A stretch of DNA of 21,290 nucleotides. Source: JADGGV01 sp035715725. GTDB taxonomy: Bacteria > Gemmatimonadota > Gemmatimonadetes > Longimicrobiales > RSA9. The notes beneath the pieces were generated by a model. That model had not been told where the DNA came from and did not search any database. It was given only the letters and a program-made list of their open reading frames with translations. The stretch is taken from NCBI GenBank assembly GCA_035715725.1, contig DASTKT010000116.1:1-21290 (forward strand). The letters run 5' to 3'. This document shows, one piece after another, positions 6,508 through 14,996 of this stretch. Numbering within the stretch: the stretch's first letter is position 1; every line of letters begins with the position of its first letter. Both the position numbers and the translations under genes were made by a program.

Positions 6508-7575
6508 ATGGGCACGACGCACCGGGCCGCGCCTTCCGAACGTTCGACCTCGGCCGAACCGGTCGCGGGCCCGGGCGCGCCCGCCGGCGGCCCGGCTCCG
6601 GCCGCGTCCGCGGCCCCGCCGGCGGCCACGCGGGAGCGGCCCGCGCCCGCCGGCGGCGTCCCGGCCGCCCTGGCCCTGCTCGGCCTGCTCACGGTCGCCG
6701 ACCTCTGGTCCGAGTACCACCTCGGCTTCGGGCTGCGGAACCCGGCGGCGCTCGCCGGCGTTCTCGCCGCCTTCGGCGCCGCGGCCGGCGTGGTCCGGAA
6801 GCTCCGCGCACAGGCGCTCGACGCGGCCGCCGAGCGGGCCACGGCCGCCGCGCGCGTCGTGCTGCGCCCCGCCGTCCTCGTCGGCCTGGCCGTCGCGCTC
6901 GCCCTTGTCATGGCCACCGTCTCCTCCGTCACCGTGGTCGGCGACGGCGTGCCGGAGCCGGTCTCGCTCGTCGTCGCGCCGCTCGACGATCCGTCGGCCG
7001 CGAGCCACGGCCGCGTCCGCCCCGGCGCCGCGCTCGCGCGCATGCCGATCGTCGTCTCCCCCTTCGGCCGCACGGTCCGCGTCGAGGCGGCGGGGTACGT
7101 GCCGGCCGTCTTCACGGTGCGGCCCCTCGTGGGCCTGACGGTCCGGCTCGGAGAGGAGCTGCGCTGGTCGCCGTCGGTGCTGCTCCGCCTGGGCGCGGCC
7201 GCCACGGGCGCGCTCGGCGACGGCGCGGTGCTCCGCGTCTGGCGGGAGGCCGGCGGCCGGCGCGACACGCTCGCGGCGGACTCGGGCCAGGCCGGCTCGG
7301 CGTTCCTGCTCGGCCGCGCCCGCGCGATCGGCGTGGAGGCGGTGGCCGACTGGGAGCGCGAGCTGAAGGCGGCCCACGCGCCGGACGCGGCCGTCGCCGA
7401 GCTGGTCCGCTCGTGGAAGACGCCGCGGGCGCTGCGCCTGGACCGGCCGCTCGCGCCGGGGGACCACCTGGTGGCGGAGGTCGCCTATCCCGGCGGGGGG
7501 CGCGTCGCCGTCGCCGATCTGACGCTCCCCGCCACCGATCTCGTGGACGTCGCGCTGCTCGACCTGAACCCGTGA
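6508..7575 (+). CDS. Multi-helix membrane protein, unknown function
   Basis: The 355-residue protein starts with a disordered Ala/Pro-rich cytoplasmic segment (1-48). Hydrophobic segments follow at about 50-68 (VPAALALLGLLTVADLW), 78-96 and 117-144 (VLVGLAVALALVMATVSSVTVV). The remaining ~210 residues look like an extracytoplasmic beta-rich region, with VSLVVAPLDD, IVVSPFGRTVRVEAAGYVPAVFTVRP and VGLTVRLGEEL, loosely like a carrier/PEGA-type fold. ATG 6508 was chosen because GGAGG (6498-6502) is five bases upstream; the open frame extends upstream without another good start. It is the first gene of a run of five closely spaced genes. No family was recognised. Confidence 0.72.
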   Translation: MGTTHRAAPSERSTSAEPVAGPGAPAGGPAPAASAAPPAATRERPAPAGGVPAALALLGLLTVADLWSEYHLGFGLRNPAALAGVLAAFGAAAGVVRKLRAQALDAAAERATAAARVVLRPAVLVGLAVALALVMATVSSVTVVGDGVPEPVSLVVAPLDDPSAASHGRVRPGAALARMPIVVSPFGRTVRVEAAGYVPAVFTVRPLVGLTVRLGEELRWSPSVLLRLGAAATGALGDGAVLRVWREAGGRRDTLAADSGQAGSAFLLGRARAIGVEAVADWERELKAAHAPDAAVAELVRSWKTPRALRLDRPLAPGDHLVAEVAYPGGGRVAVADLTLPATDLVDVALLDLNP

Positions 7576-7583
7576 GGTCCGGG

Positions 7584-8459
7584 ATGACGCGGTCACGTAC
7601 CCTGGCCGTGGCGCTCCTCGCGGCCGCGGCCTTCGGCGCTCCGCCCGCCGCGGCGCAGGGCGCCACGCCCGTCGGCGTCTTCTTCCATCTCGCCGATCCC
7701 CGCTTCCGCGCCCGCTTCGGCGCCCAGGCCGGTGACGTCGAGCTCGCGATCGCCGACACCGTGGCCGTCCAGCTCGCGCGCCGGATCGGCTTCGTCCGCT
7801 TCGTTGCCAACACCGCGGCCGACTACCGGCTCGTCCTCACCGTGGACCGCCGCGACCGCGGCTCCGCGGGCGCCTTCGACGAGCGCGGGATCTGGGCGCG
7901 GCTCGAGTCGCCCGAGGCGGGGAGCGCCGAGATCTACTGGCTCGTGCTGCGCCCCGCCGACGCCGCCACCCGCCCGGTCGGCTCCGCCGTGAACCTCCGC
8001 GCCGAGGTCGCAGCGCTCCTCGAGCGCGCAGACCTCGGGCTGCTCAAGGAGAAGCTGCTCCGCAACGTGCCGATCTCGCACGGCGGGCTCCCCTGGGACC
8101 GCCCCGTCGGCTGGGCCATCCCGCTCACGCACGACGACCTCTGCATCCAGGACCTGAGCGTGCTGCGCGTGGTGAGCACGGTGAAGGAGGGCGCCATGAC
8201 GCTCGCCCGGTCCTACGATGCCAGCGTGACCGGCGTCTTCGTCGTCGCCCCGCCCGTGCCGGCGAAGGCGCAGCAGTTCCTCAAGCGCGTCTTCACCGAG
8301 CCGGTGGACGAGTCGCGCCGCGCCGAGATCGGGGACGCGATCCGGCGCGGCGCCGTTACGGTGAGCGCCGTCTACGTGCTGGATTACCAGCCCGACCCCG
8401 ATTGCCGCCCGACGCCGCTGCCGCCGCAGCTGCCGGGTCCGGGAGGGCCGGGCCGATGA
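7584..8459 (+). CDS. Secreted protein, unknown function
   Basis: The 291-residue product has a signal peptide (MTRSRTLAVALLAAAAFG, cleavage near AAAQG). The mature protein contains VELAIADTVAVQLARRIGFVRFVANTAADYRLVLTVDRRD, which resembles periplasmic proteins that compute on lipoprotein-like alpha/beta folds, and ends in a Pro/Gly-rich tail. Residues such as YDASVTGVFVV and AVYVLDYQPDPDC suggest a beta-sheet core. The ATG at 7584 lies 8 bases after the preceding stop, with GAGG before it; a GTG at 7572 overlapping that stop is an alternative. The stop overlaps the next start as ATGA. It is probably made together with its neighbours as part of an envelope system. Confidence 0.7.
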   Translation: MTRSRTLAVALLAAAAFGAPPAAAQGATPVGVFFHLADPRFRARFGAQAGDVELAIADTVAVQLARRIGFVRFVANTAADYRLVLTVDRRDRGSAGAFDERGIWARLESPEAGSAEIYWLVLRPADAATRPVGSAVNLRAEVAALLERADLGLLKEKLLRNVPISHGGLPWDRPVGWAIPLTHDDLCIQDLSVLRVVSTVKEGAMTLARSYDASVTGVFVVAPPVPAKAQQFLKRVFTEPVDESRRAEIGDAIRRGAVTVSAVYVLDYQPDPDCRPTPLPPQLPGPGGPGR

Positions 8460-10561
8460 GCGCGCGAACGCTCCTCCGCGCCGCCGCGCTCCTGGGCGCG
8501 GCGCTGCTCGCGCTCGCCCGTGCGGCCGCCGGCCAGCAGGGGACCTGGCGCGCGAACGTCGACGTGGCGGTCCAGCGCGGCGCCGCGGGCGACTTCGCGT
8601 CCGCCTCCCGCCTGTTGCGCGGCGCGCTCGCCGCCTGCGCCGCCTCCGCCGAGGGGCGGAGCTGCCGGCGCGGCGTCAGCTACTCGCTCGGCTACGTCTA
8701 CCAGCTCGAGAGCCGGCGCGACCCCGCCGGCCAGGACTCGCTGCTCCCCCGCGCCGCGGAGTTCTACCGCGCCGCGCTCGCCGTCGATTCCAGCGACGGC
8801 GCGACCATCTACAACCTCGCCCTCGTCTACCGCGCCTCGCCTCCGGACGCCGCCCACGAGGCGTTCCTCCAGGACGCCGCCCGCCGCGACCCGATGCGCC
8901 GCGCCGCCTACGACGACTTCCTGGGCGACTACTACCGCGATGCCGGCCGCTGGGGCGACGCGCTCGAGGCCTACCGCCGCGCCGCCGCGCTCTCGCCGGA
9001 GGACGCCGCCCCGCGCGTCGGGCTGCTGCAGGTGTACCGGCGCCTTCCGGCCGACCGCGCCGCCGAGCTGCTCGAGCTCGCCGCCGACTGGGAGACGCGC
9101 TTCCCGGAGCTGGCCGCGCAGGCCGACGCCCTCGTCGCCCACCTTGCACGATCCGCCGAGGCCGGGCGCCCCGCGCTCGCCGAGCAGGCAGCGATCCGCT
9201 GGGCGGCGCTGCTCGCGCGCGAGCGCCGGCTCTCCGGGGAAAGCCTGCAGGCGCTCCCCGCCGACTGGGCGCCGACCGACGACCTGCGGGCCTACCTCCA
9301 GCGCCCGGACACCACGCTCTCCGAGGCGAACTGGTGGCGCCGGAGCCCCGAGCGCGGCGAGGTCCTCGCGCGGCTCGCCCTCGCGCTCGGCTCCCGCCGC
9401 CTCTCCGAGGGCGATCCCGCCGCCGCCGAGCGCATCTGGCAGTACGCCGACGGCTTCGTGCCGCGCTGGGACGGCCTGCACGTCGACCTCATGCGCGAGC
9501 TCGCGCTCCTCTACTTCCGCCGCCCGCAGCTCGACCTCTCCGGCGACAAGCTCCGCGGCGTGGAGAGCCGGCTCTTCTCCATGAAGGGCGGCGCCATCGA
9601 GTCCGACGACCGGGAAGCCGTGCAGCGCTTCCACACGGCGCTCGGCCTCATCTACACCGAGAAGCGGCAGTGGCGGCCGGGCGGCGGCGTCGACGGCGCG
9701 CTCTACCAGCTCGGCCATGCGCTCGAGACCGCCGACCGCCGCGGCTTCTACCAGCCGCTCCCCGAGCTGCGCGACCTCCTCTCCCAGGCCTACGATTCCA
9801 CCGGCCGGCCGGACCTGGCCCGCGCGCTCGACACGCTCGCCGCCGCCGCCTACCTCGACACGGACGACCTCGATGCCGCGGCCGAGGTGGCCGCCCGCTC
9901 GGCGCCCGGCCGCCGCCCGCCCTTCGCCGCGCTGCTCGAGCGGCGCGTCCGCCTCGACGCCGCGCTCCAGCCGGGCGCGCCGGGCGTCGACTCCGCGGCC
10001 TGCGCGCCGGCGGCCATCGACGCCGTCGTCGCCGCCGCGCCGGCGCCGCGAGCCGCGCCCGGCTTCGCCGGCCGCCAGCGCTTCAAGCTGCTCGCCGACT
10101 GCGCTCGAGTCGGGCCGGAGCGCGCCCGCTCGCAGGCCGCCGCCGCCGCGCTCCTGCTGGCCTACGACGAGAAGCTGCCGCTCGTCGGCATCCCCGACTT
10201 CCGCCGCGTCGATGCCGTGCGCGCCCGGGTCCTGGCCGCGGCGACGGTCCCGCGGCCGGAGGTCCACTTCGCGTTCGACGCGCAGACGCCGCCGGCCGGC
10301 GCGCTCCGCTTCTCCGCGCCCGCCGACACGCGCCCGGCGTACGTCGCGCTCCCGGACGAACTCGTGCTCGCCGCGCGCGCCGTGCGCGCCTTCGGGCCTG
10401 GACTCGAGGTCGTTCCGCTGCGCATCATGGATGGGGTCGTCGAGCTGGGCCCGCTGCCGCGGGGCGTCGCGCCGGAGGACGTCGCGAGCCGGATCCGCGG
10501 TCTCCCGGGCGTGAGGGAGGTCCGGCTCGGCTCGAGATCCGTCGCCGCCGCGCCGCGCTGA
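8456..10561 (+). CDS. Secreted TPR-repeat protein
   Basis: The 701-residue product has a signal peptide ending near AAAGQQ (residues 24-29). The N-terminal third holds tetratricopeptide-like helical pairs: FYRAALAVDSSDGATIYNLALVYRA and DFLGDYYRDAGRWGDALEAYRRAAALSPEDA. Further helices follow (AAERIWQYADGFVPRW, LYQLGHALETADRRGFY). The C-terminal part, from about residue 600, seems to be a separate alpha/beta domain (PEVHFAFDAQTPPAG, LEVVPLRIMDGVVELGPL) ending in a GLPGVREVRLGS segment. TPR proteins usually act as scaffolds. The start overlaps the previous stop (ATGA), indicating translational coupling. The three first genes of the run probably encode partners in one complex; this is inferred from overlap and export signals only. 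Confidence 0.75.
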   Translation: MSARTLLRAAALLGAALLALARAAAGQQGTWRANVDVAVQRGAAGDFASASRLLRGALAACAASAEGRSCRRGVSYSLGYVYQLESRRDPAGQDSLLPRAAEFYRAALAVDSSDGATIYNLALVYRASPPDAAHEAFLQDAARRDPMRRAAYDDFLGDYYRDAGRWGDALEAYRRAAALSPEDAAPRVGLLQVYRRLPADRAAELLELAADWETRFPELAAQADALVAHLARSAEAGRPALAEQAAIRWAALLARERRLSGESLQALPADWAPTDDLRAYLQRPDTTLSEANWWRRSPERGEVLARLALALGSRRLSEGDPAAAERIWQYADGFVPRWDGLHVDLMRELALLYFRRPQLDLSGDKLRGVESRLFSMKGGAIESDDREAVQRFHTALGLIYTEKRQWRPGGGVDGALYQLGHALETADRRGFYQPLPELRDLLSQAYDSTGRPDLARALDTLAAAAYLDTDDLDAAAEVAARSAPGRRPPFAALLERRVRLDAALQPGAPGVDSAACAPAAIDAVVAAAPAPRAAPGFAGRQRFKLLADCARVGPERARSQAAAAALLLAYDEKLPLVGIPDFRRVDAVRARVLAAATVPRPEVHFAFDAQTPPAGALRFSAPADTRPAYVALPDELVLAARAVRAFGPGLEVVPLRIMDGVVELGPLPRGVAPEDVASRIRGLPGVREVRLGSRSVAAAPR

Positions 10562-10599
10562 CCGCCCGGCGGGTCCACCATCCCTCGGGCGAGGTCGCC

Positions 10600-11772
10600 G
10601 TGCGCCGTATGCTCCCGGTTCGTCGTCTCCCTCCGCGCGCGGCGCTCCTCGCCGCGCTGCTCCTCTTCCCGCTGCACGCTGCCGCGCAGGCGCCGTCCCG
10701 CGACGCCGCCATCGACTCGCTGCGCGCGCGACTGCGCCGGGACGTCGCCGCGGACGACGTCGGCGGCATCACCGCCGCGATCGTGCTCGGCGACCGCGTG
10801 ATCTGGGCCGAGGGCTTCGGCTGGGCCGACCGCGAGCGCCACGTCCCCGCGGCCGTCGGCACGCTCTACCGTATCGGCTCCATCAGCAAGTCGATCACGG
10901 CCGCCGCCATGATGCGGCTCGCCGAGCGGCGCGTCCTCGCGCTCGACGACCCGGTCACGCGCTGGCTCCCCGAGGCCGGCGGCTTCCCGCGCCGCTTCCC
11001 CGGCGCGCCGCCGATCACGCTGCGCAACCTGGCCAGCCACACCGCCGGCCTCGCCCGCGAGCCACACCTCGCCGACGCCGCGGCCGGCCCGATCGCGGGG
11101 TGGGAGGCGAAGGTCGTCGCCTCGATCCCGACCACGGACGTCGACACGCTCCCCGGCGCGCGCTTCGCCTACTCCAACATCGGCTTCGGCGTCCTCGGGC
11201 TCGCGATCTCGCGCGCCGCGCACCGCCCGTTCATGGAGCTCGTCCGCGACGAGGTGTTCACGCCGCTCGGCATGTCGCACACGACGTTCGTCGTCCCGCC
11301 GGCGCTCCTCCCGGACCTCGCCACCGGCTACGCGAACGGCCGCGACGGCTCCGTCGACGTCGCGACGCCGGCGCGCGAGCAGCTCGGCCGCGGCTACAAG
11401 GTCCCGAACGGCGGCGTCTACTCCACCGTCCTCGACCTGGCCCGCTTCCTCGCCGGCATGAGCGCGCCGGGCGACGCCGGCTTCCTCACCGCCGCCAGCC
11501 GCGCCGAGATGACGCGCCCGCAGACGCCGCCCGGTCGGGAGGACGCGTACGGGCTCGGCTTCTTCCTCCGGGCGACGACGGGCGGCCGCCGCCTCGTCGC
11601 CCACAGCGGCTCCGTCGCCGGCTACACCGCGTACGTCGCGTTCGACCCCGCGTCCAGGGCCGGGATCGTGCTGCTGCGCAACTACGACCGCGGGCGCACC
11701 GACCTCGCGAAGGTCGCCGACGCGGCGCTCCTCGCGCTCGACGCGCGCCCCGCGGCCGCCGCGACGCCGTGA
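10600..11772 (+). CDS. Beta-lactamase-family serine hydrolase, secreted
   Basis: The 390-residue product belongs to the class C beta-lactamase/DD-peptidase-like serine hydrolases. The motif S94-I-S-K97 (in RIGSISKSIT) gives the nucleophile and general base, Y191-S-N193 (in FAYSNIGFG) the second motif and H335-S-G337 (in VAHSGSVAGY) the third, in place of KTG. All three catalytic motifs are intact. A signal peptide covers residues 1-30 (ending AAAQ). Such enzymes range from esterases to peptidases, so the substrate cannot be named. GTG 10600 was chosen because GAGG at 10591-10594 is well placed; ATG 10609 is the alternative. The gene starts 38 bases after the TPR gene and its stop overlaps the next start as GTGA. 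Confidence 0.88.
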   Translation: MRRMLPVRRLPPRAALLAALLLFPLHAAAQAPSRDAAIDSLRARLRRDVAADDVGGITAAIVLGDRVIWAEGFGWADRERHVPAAVGTLYRIGSISKSITAAAMMRLAERRVLALDDPVTRWLPEAGGFPRRFPGAPPITLRNLASHTAGLAREPHLADAAAGPIAGWEAKVVASIPTTDVDTLPGARFAYSNIGFGVLGLAISRAAHRPFMELVRDEVFTPLGMSHTTFVVPPALLPDLATGYANGRDGSVDVATPAREQLGRGYKVPNGGVYSTVLDLARFLAGMSAPGDAGFLTAASRAEMTRPQTPPGREDAYGLGFFLRATTGGRRLVAHSGSVAGYTAYVAFDPASRAGIVLLRNYDRGRTDLAKVADAALLALDARPAAAATP

Positions 11773-13106
11773 GCCCGGCCGTATTCGTGCGACGCCTCGC
11801 TCTCGACGCCACGCGCGTCGGCGTGCTCGCCGCCGGCCTGGTCGCCGCGCTCCTGCCGGCCGGCTGCGCGCGTGACGCCGCCACGGCCCCGGACGACCCC
11901 GGCGCGCCGCCGGGCGCCGGACCGCCCCCCGTGGTCGCGCCCGACCTCGCGGAGCTCGGCAGCAGGATCTTCGACGACAAGGGCCTCTCGCTGAATCGCA
12001 ACCAGGCGTGCGCGTCGTGCCACGACGCCGTCTACGGCTTCACCGCCCCCGAGCCCGGGGTGAACGCCGGCGGGGCCGTCATGGAGGGCTCCATCGTCGG
12101 CGTCTTCGGCAAGCGCAAACCGCCCTCCGCCGCGTACGCCGCGTTCGCCCCCGTCCTGCACCGCGACCCCGACTCCGGCGGCTGGGTCGGCGGCGCGTTC
12201 TGGGATGGGCGCGCCACCGGCGCCCGCCTCGGGGTCGCCGCCGCCGAGCAGGCCGAGGAGCCGCTCCTCTCCCACGCCGAGCAGGCGCTCCCCGACGCCG
12301 CCTGCGTCATCTACCGCGTGACGCACTCCACCTACGCCTCGTTCTACGAGGCCGCCTGGGGGCAGGACGCCTTCGCCATCGCGTTCCCGGGCGACATCGA
12401 TCGGCTGTGTCAGCAACCCGGCGCCACGATCCCCCTGAGCGGCCGCGACCGCGAGCAGGTCGCGTGGGAGCTCGACCACGTCGCCCTCAGCATCGCCGCG
12501 TTCGAGGCGTCCGGCATCGTCAGCCCGTTCAGCTCGAAGTTCGACGCCTGGAAACGCGGCCTCGCCACGCTCACCCCCGAGGAGGCCCGCGGCCTTGCGC
12601 TCTTCGAGGGGAAGGCCCGCTGCGCCGCCTGCCACCCGAGCCGCGGCGACCGCCCCCTCTTCACCGACTTCGGCTACGACAACAACGGCGTCCCGCCGAA
12701 CCCCGCGAGCCCCGAGCTCCTCGCCGACCCGGCCTACCGCGACCCCGGGCTCGGTGGCATCACCCTCGGCGCCGCCGACCGCGGCCGCCACAAGGTCCCC
12801 ACGCTCCGCAACGTCGACCGCCGCCCGTTCCCCGGCGCGATCAAGGCGTACATGCACAACGGCGCCTTCAAGTCGCTCGAGCAGGTCGTGCACTTCTACA
12901 ACACGCGCGACGTCCTGCCGCGCTGCGGTTCGGGCGCCGACGCCGGGGGCCGGATCGGCATCGACTGCTGGCCGGCGCCCGAGGTCCCCGACAACGTGAA
13001 CCGGACGGAAATGGGCAACCTCCGCCTCACGCCGGAGGAGGAAGCCGCCATCGTCGCGTACCTGAGGACGCTCAGCGACGGCTACGCGGCGCCGGCGGGG
13101 CCGTGA
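11769..13106 (+). CDS. Di-heme cytochrome c peroxidase-family lipoprotein
   Basis: The 445-residue product has two c-type heme motifs, C81-A-S-C84-H85 and C285-A-A-C288-H289, as in bacterial cytochrome c peroxidase/MauG proteins. Family landmarks are intact: LGSRIFDDKGLSLNRNQACASCH at the N-terminal domain, FWDGRA, HKVPTLRNV, the YMHNGAFKSLEQVVHFYN block near 361-378, and M415 in NRTEMGNL as a possible distal heme ligand. The N-terminus is hydrophobic and ends LLPAGC, a lipobox-like site with C33, though proline at -3 is not canonical. The expected role is peroxide reduction or oxidative modification in the periplasm. The GTG start overlaps the serine-hydrolase stop by four bases. No heme-lyase genes are visible nearby. 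Confidence 0.88.
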   Translation: MSPAVFVRRLALDATRVGVLAAGLVAALLPAGCARDAATAPDDPGAPPGAGPPPVVAPDLAELGSRIFDDKGLSLNRNQACASCHDAVYGFTAPEPGVNAGGAVMEGSIVGVFGKRKPPSAAYAAFAPVLHRDPDSGGWVGGAFWDGRATGARLGVAAAEQAEEPLLSHAEQALPDAACVIYRVTHSTYASFYEAAWGQDAFAIAFPGDIDRLCQQPGATIPLSGRDREQVAWELDHVALSIAAFEASGIVSPFSSKFDAWKRGLATLTPEEARGLALFEGKARCAACHPSRGDRPLFTDFGYDNNGVPPNPASPELLADPAYRDPGLGGITLGAADRGRHKVPTLRNVDRRPFPGAIKAYMHNGAFKSLEQVVHFYNTRDVLPRCGSGADAGGRIGIDCWPAPEVPDNVNRTEMGNLRLTPEEEAAIVAYLRTLSDGYAAPAGP

Positions 13107-13170
13107 GGGCGGCGCGCTGGCCGGCGTTTGGGCGAGCGGGCGGGTGGTGGGAAGATGCTTCGAGCCGTGC

Positions 13171-13200
13171 GGGCCGGCAGCCGTGCTCCCGCGCCGGCCC
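13171..13200 (+). terminator. Hairpin after the peroxidase gene
   Basis: GGGCCGGC (13171-13178) pairs perfectly with GCCGGCCC (13193-13200) around a 14-base loop, about 65 bases after the peroxidase stop. It has no U-run and is a moderate terminator candidate for the end of the five-gene run. Confidence 0.45.
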
Positions 13201-13267
13201 CCACGATGAGCCCGCGATCGAGTGCACTGCGCTGGATCGTGATCCGATCCACCGCCGACGCCTCTCA

Positions 13268-13295
13268 TTGCGTGGAGACCGCGATCGATTAGCTT
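13268..13295 (+). promoter_or_regulatory. Promoter candidate of the PEP-CTERM gene
   Basis: TTGCGT (13268-13273), a 16-base spacer and TAGCTT (13290-13295) form a promoter candidate giving a leader of about 50 bases. The spacer contains CCGCGATCGA (13279-13288), which also occurs upstream at 13212-13221. A small palindrome GGATC-GT-GATCC lies at 13234-13245. Confidence 0.5.
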
Positions 13296-13354
13296 CGCTT
13301 CCCGTCGCCATCGGCCACGTCGTCGCCCGCTGATTCCGCCCCGTGGAGGCTCCC

Positions 13355-14038
13355 ATGCTGAAGTGGTTGCTGGCAGGACTCACGCTCGTGATGCTGGCGA
13401 CGCCCGCGCAGGCGCAAGTGCAGCTCGGGTCGGCCACCGCGGAGTGGGATTACCTCGGCGGGATCTACGCATTCCGGTTCCGCATCTGGAACTCCTCGGA
13501 TGCCTCGAGGAACCCGTATGCGGTAATCACGGGCCTGACGTTCTCCGATCTGCCTGTGCGCGTCCTCGACGAGGCCGGCGCGCCGAACAACCACCAGCCC
13601 GTCGTGTACGGCCTCGGTGACCCGATCGTGGGGGAGCGGACCTCCGGGCCGACGACGGGAGGCACGCCGGGGGCCTGGCATCAGACGGCCGGCGATTACA
13701 CCAGTTTCTCGGTCGGCGGTACGCCGATTGCCAGCTCCTGCGCCCCGAATCTGATTCCCGGGCTCTGGGTGACGCCGCAATGCGGGCTGGCGGGCGTCGT
13801 CGACGGTCCGGCGAACGGCGGCTGGGTCGAGCTTCGCTTCACGGACTCCCCCTTTGCATTCCACGATCTCATGCCGACGCGCCCGTACAGCGGTGAGATC
13901 ACCCTGCACTGGGACGATGCGCGAGCGCTCGGTCTGGTCTCCCCGGAGCCCGGCTCGCTCATGCTCCTCGGCACCGGCCTCCTCGGGCTCGGCGGGGCCA
14001 TTCGCCGCCGGCGGCGCGGAGCCGCCGATCGCCGCTGA
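13355..14038 (+). CDS. PEP-CTERM sorting-domain protein
   Basis: The 227-residue product has a signal peptide (MLKWLLAGLTLVMLATPAQAQ) and a C-terminal PEP-CTERM tail: SPEPGSLMLLGTGLLGLGGA followed by IRRRRR. Such tails are recognised by exosortase (EpsH family), which moves proteins to the surface or extracellular matrix. The middle is beta-rich and contains YAFRFRIWNSSD, AVITGLTFSDLPVRVLDEAG and a Cys pair (SSCAPN and PQCGLA) that may be bonded. ATG 13355 follows GGAGG (13345-13349) by five bases; a GTG at 13343 is part of that region and unlikely. The gene has its own promoter candidate. No exosortase gene is in the window. Confidence 0.88.
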   Translation: MLKWLLAGLTLVMLATPAQAQVQLGSATAEWDYLGGIYAFRFRIWNSSDASRNPYAVITGLTFSDLPVRVLDEAGAPNNHQPVVYGLGDPIVGERTSGPTTGGTPGAWHQTAGDYTSFSVGGTPIASSCAPNLIPGLWVTPQCGLAGVVDGPANGGWVELRFTDSPFAFHDLMPTRPYSGEITLHWDDARALGLVSPEPGSLMLLGTGLLGLGGAIRRRRRGAADRR

Positions 14039-14235
14039 CCGGGGCTGCCGTCCGCCGACGCTCCGGCAGGCCTACCAGACGCCCGACGATCCTGCTAATT
14101 TTGCGTGCATCCTGGGGCTTGTACGCCGCCGGCCCATGGGCGCAGTAATCCGCCTGCAAACCGAGCGCCCACGGCGCGGGACCGTCGGAACGGCACCCGG
14201 CGGGTAGTGTAAATCCTGGAGGATCACACGCATTC

Positions 14236-14308
14236 GGGCCTGTAGCTCAGCTGGGAGAGCACCTGCTTTGCAAGCAGGGGGTCACCGGTTCGATCCCGGT
14301 CAGGTCCA
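14236..14308 (+). tRNA. tRNA-Ala (anticodon UGC)
   Basis: The acceptor arms GGGCCTG and CAGGTCC pair over seven bases and include the G3-U70 wobble pair that marks alanine tRNAs. The anticodon stem CCTGC/GCAGG encloses TTTGCAA with anticodon TGC. The T-arm GTTCGATCC is standard, and the discriminator base is A. CCA is not encoded. TAGTGT at 14205-14210 could be the -10 box. Confidence 0.96.
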
Positions 14309-14319
14309 CTTGGTAAGAT

Positions 14320-14355
14320 GAAGCCCCGCAACGCTTTCGGCGTCTGCGGGGCTTC
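14320..14355 (+). terminator. Hairpin after tRNA-Ala
   Basis: GAAGCCCCGCA (14320-14330) and TGCGGGGCTTC (14345-14355) pair over 11 bp. The inner ACGC/GCGT adds 4 bp with one bulged C, and the loop is TTTCG. It starts 12 bases after the tRNA and is a good terminator candidate, though the following bases (AATCGTC) are not U-rich. Confidence 0.75.
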
Positions 14356-14480
14356 AATCGTCTGGCCAGGTGAGCCCCGACCGAGTCTCGTGCCCGGTCT
14401 ATCCCGCCGCTTCGACGACGCGCAGCACGGTCGTCCGGTCCGAACGCGGGTTCGACCGCTTCCACGGGCGCTCCATCGGC

Positions 14481-14747
14481 TCAAGCGAATCGTCGCCGTG
14501 CCCGCTCCCGCGCCTTCAGGGCCTCCTCCTCACGATTGCGCGGCGGGGCGGCCGTCTCGAGCGAGTCGAGCAGGCGCCGCGCGGCCGCGGCGACCTCGTC
14601 GACGGCGCGGTCGAAGGCCGCCTGGTTCGCGCGCGACGGCTTCGTCGTGCCGCTCAGCTTCCGTACGAACTGGACCGCGGACGCCCGGATCTCATCCTCG
14701 GTCGCGGGTGGCTCGAAGTTGGCCAATGTCTTGATGTTCCGACACAT
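14481..14747 (-). CDS. DUF2277 family protein
   Basis: The 88-residue protein matches DUF2277 along its length: MCRNIKTLANFEPPATEDEI at the start, then a conserved FVRKLSGTTKPSRANQAAFD block, then the helical VDEVAAAARRLLDSL. The short charged C-terminus ends RARRRFA. DUF2277 proteins are small, helical and widespread in Actinobacteria and other phyla; their function is unknown. The start is supported by a GGAG upstream on the minus strand (just right of 14748). The gene points towards the tRNA-Ala gene, and no operon partner is visible. Confidence 0.88.
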   Translation of the reverse strand: MCRNIKTLANFEPPATEDEIRASAVQFVRKLSGTTKPSRANQAAFDRAVDEVAAAARRLLDSLETAAPPRNREEEALKARERARRRFA

Positions 14748-14894
14748 GTGCGATCTCCACGGCGTGAATGGCCGGCTCCGGCGTGCGCGCTGCGACCGGC
14801 GCGCCGACGGCGTCGCGACGCGGCTCGGGCCAAAGATGCTGTGTCTTGCGCGGCTGCGGCAGCGGCCGCCCGGACTCGGTTCGCAACGACCACG

Positions 14895-14996
14895 CTACCG
14901 CTTCACCCGGTACACCACGTAGATGCACTCCTCGCGCAGCGGCTCGCGGCGCACGAGCTCCGGGTCGATCTGTGACCTGAGCTCGGCCTTGGCCCT
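14895..14996 (-). pseudogene. Orphan C-terminal coding fragment
   Basis: On the minus strand, 33 residues end in a stop at 14895: RAKAELRSQIDPELV followed by RREPLREECIYVVYRVKR. The composition and codon use look coding, but there is no start codon with a ribosome-binding site; upstream the frame has no ATG in the stretch I read. It overlaps the vWA remnant's stop by two bases in another frame, so it may be a frameshifted continuation or the tail of another lost gene. No family was recognised. Confidence 0.35.

Noticed and set aside
8384..10267. Long minus-strand frame opposite the TPR gene
   Set aside because: It is Gly/Arg/Glu-rich antisense of alanine-rich coding sequence, with no motif.
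14224..14484. Minus-strand frame encoding DRTGDPLLAKQVLSQLSYRPE at its end
   Set aside because: It is the antisense of the tRNA-Ala gene. This peptide is a well-known false prediction over tRNA genes.
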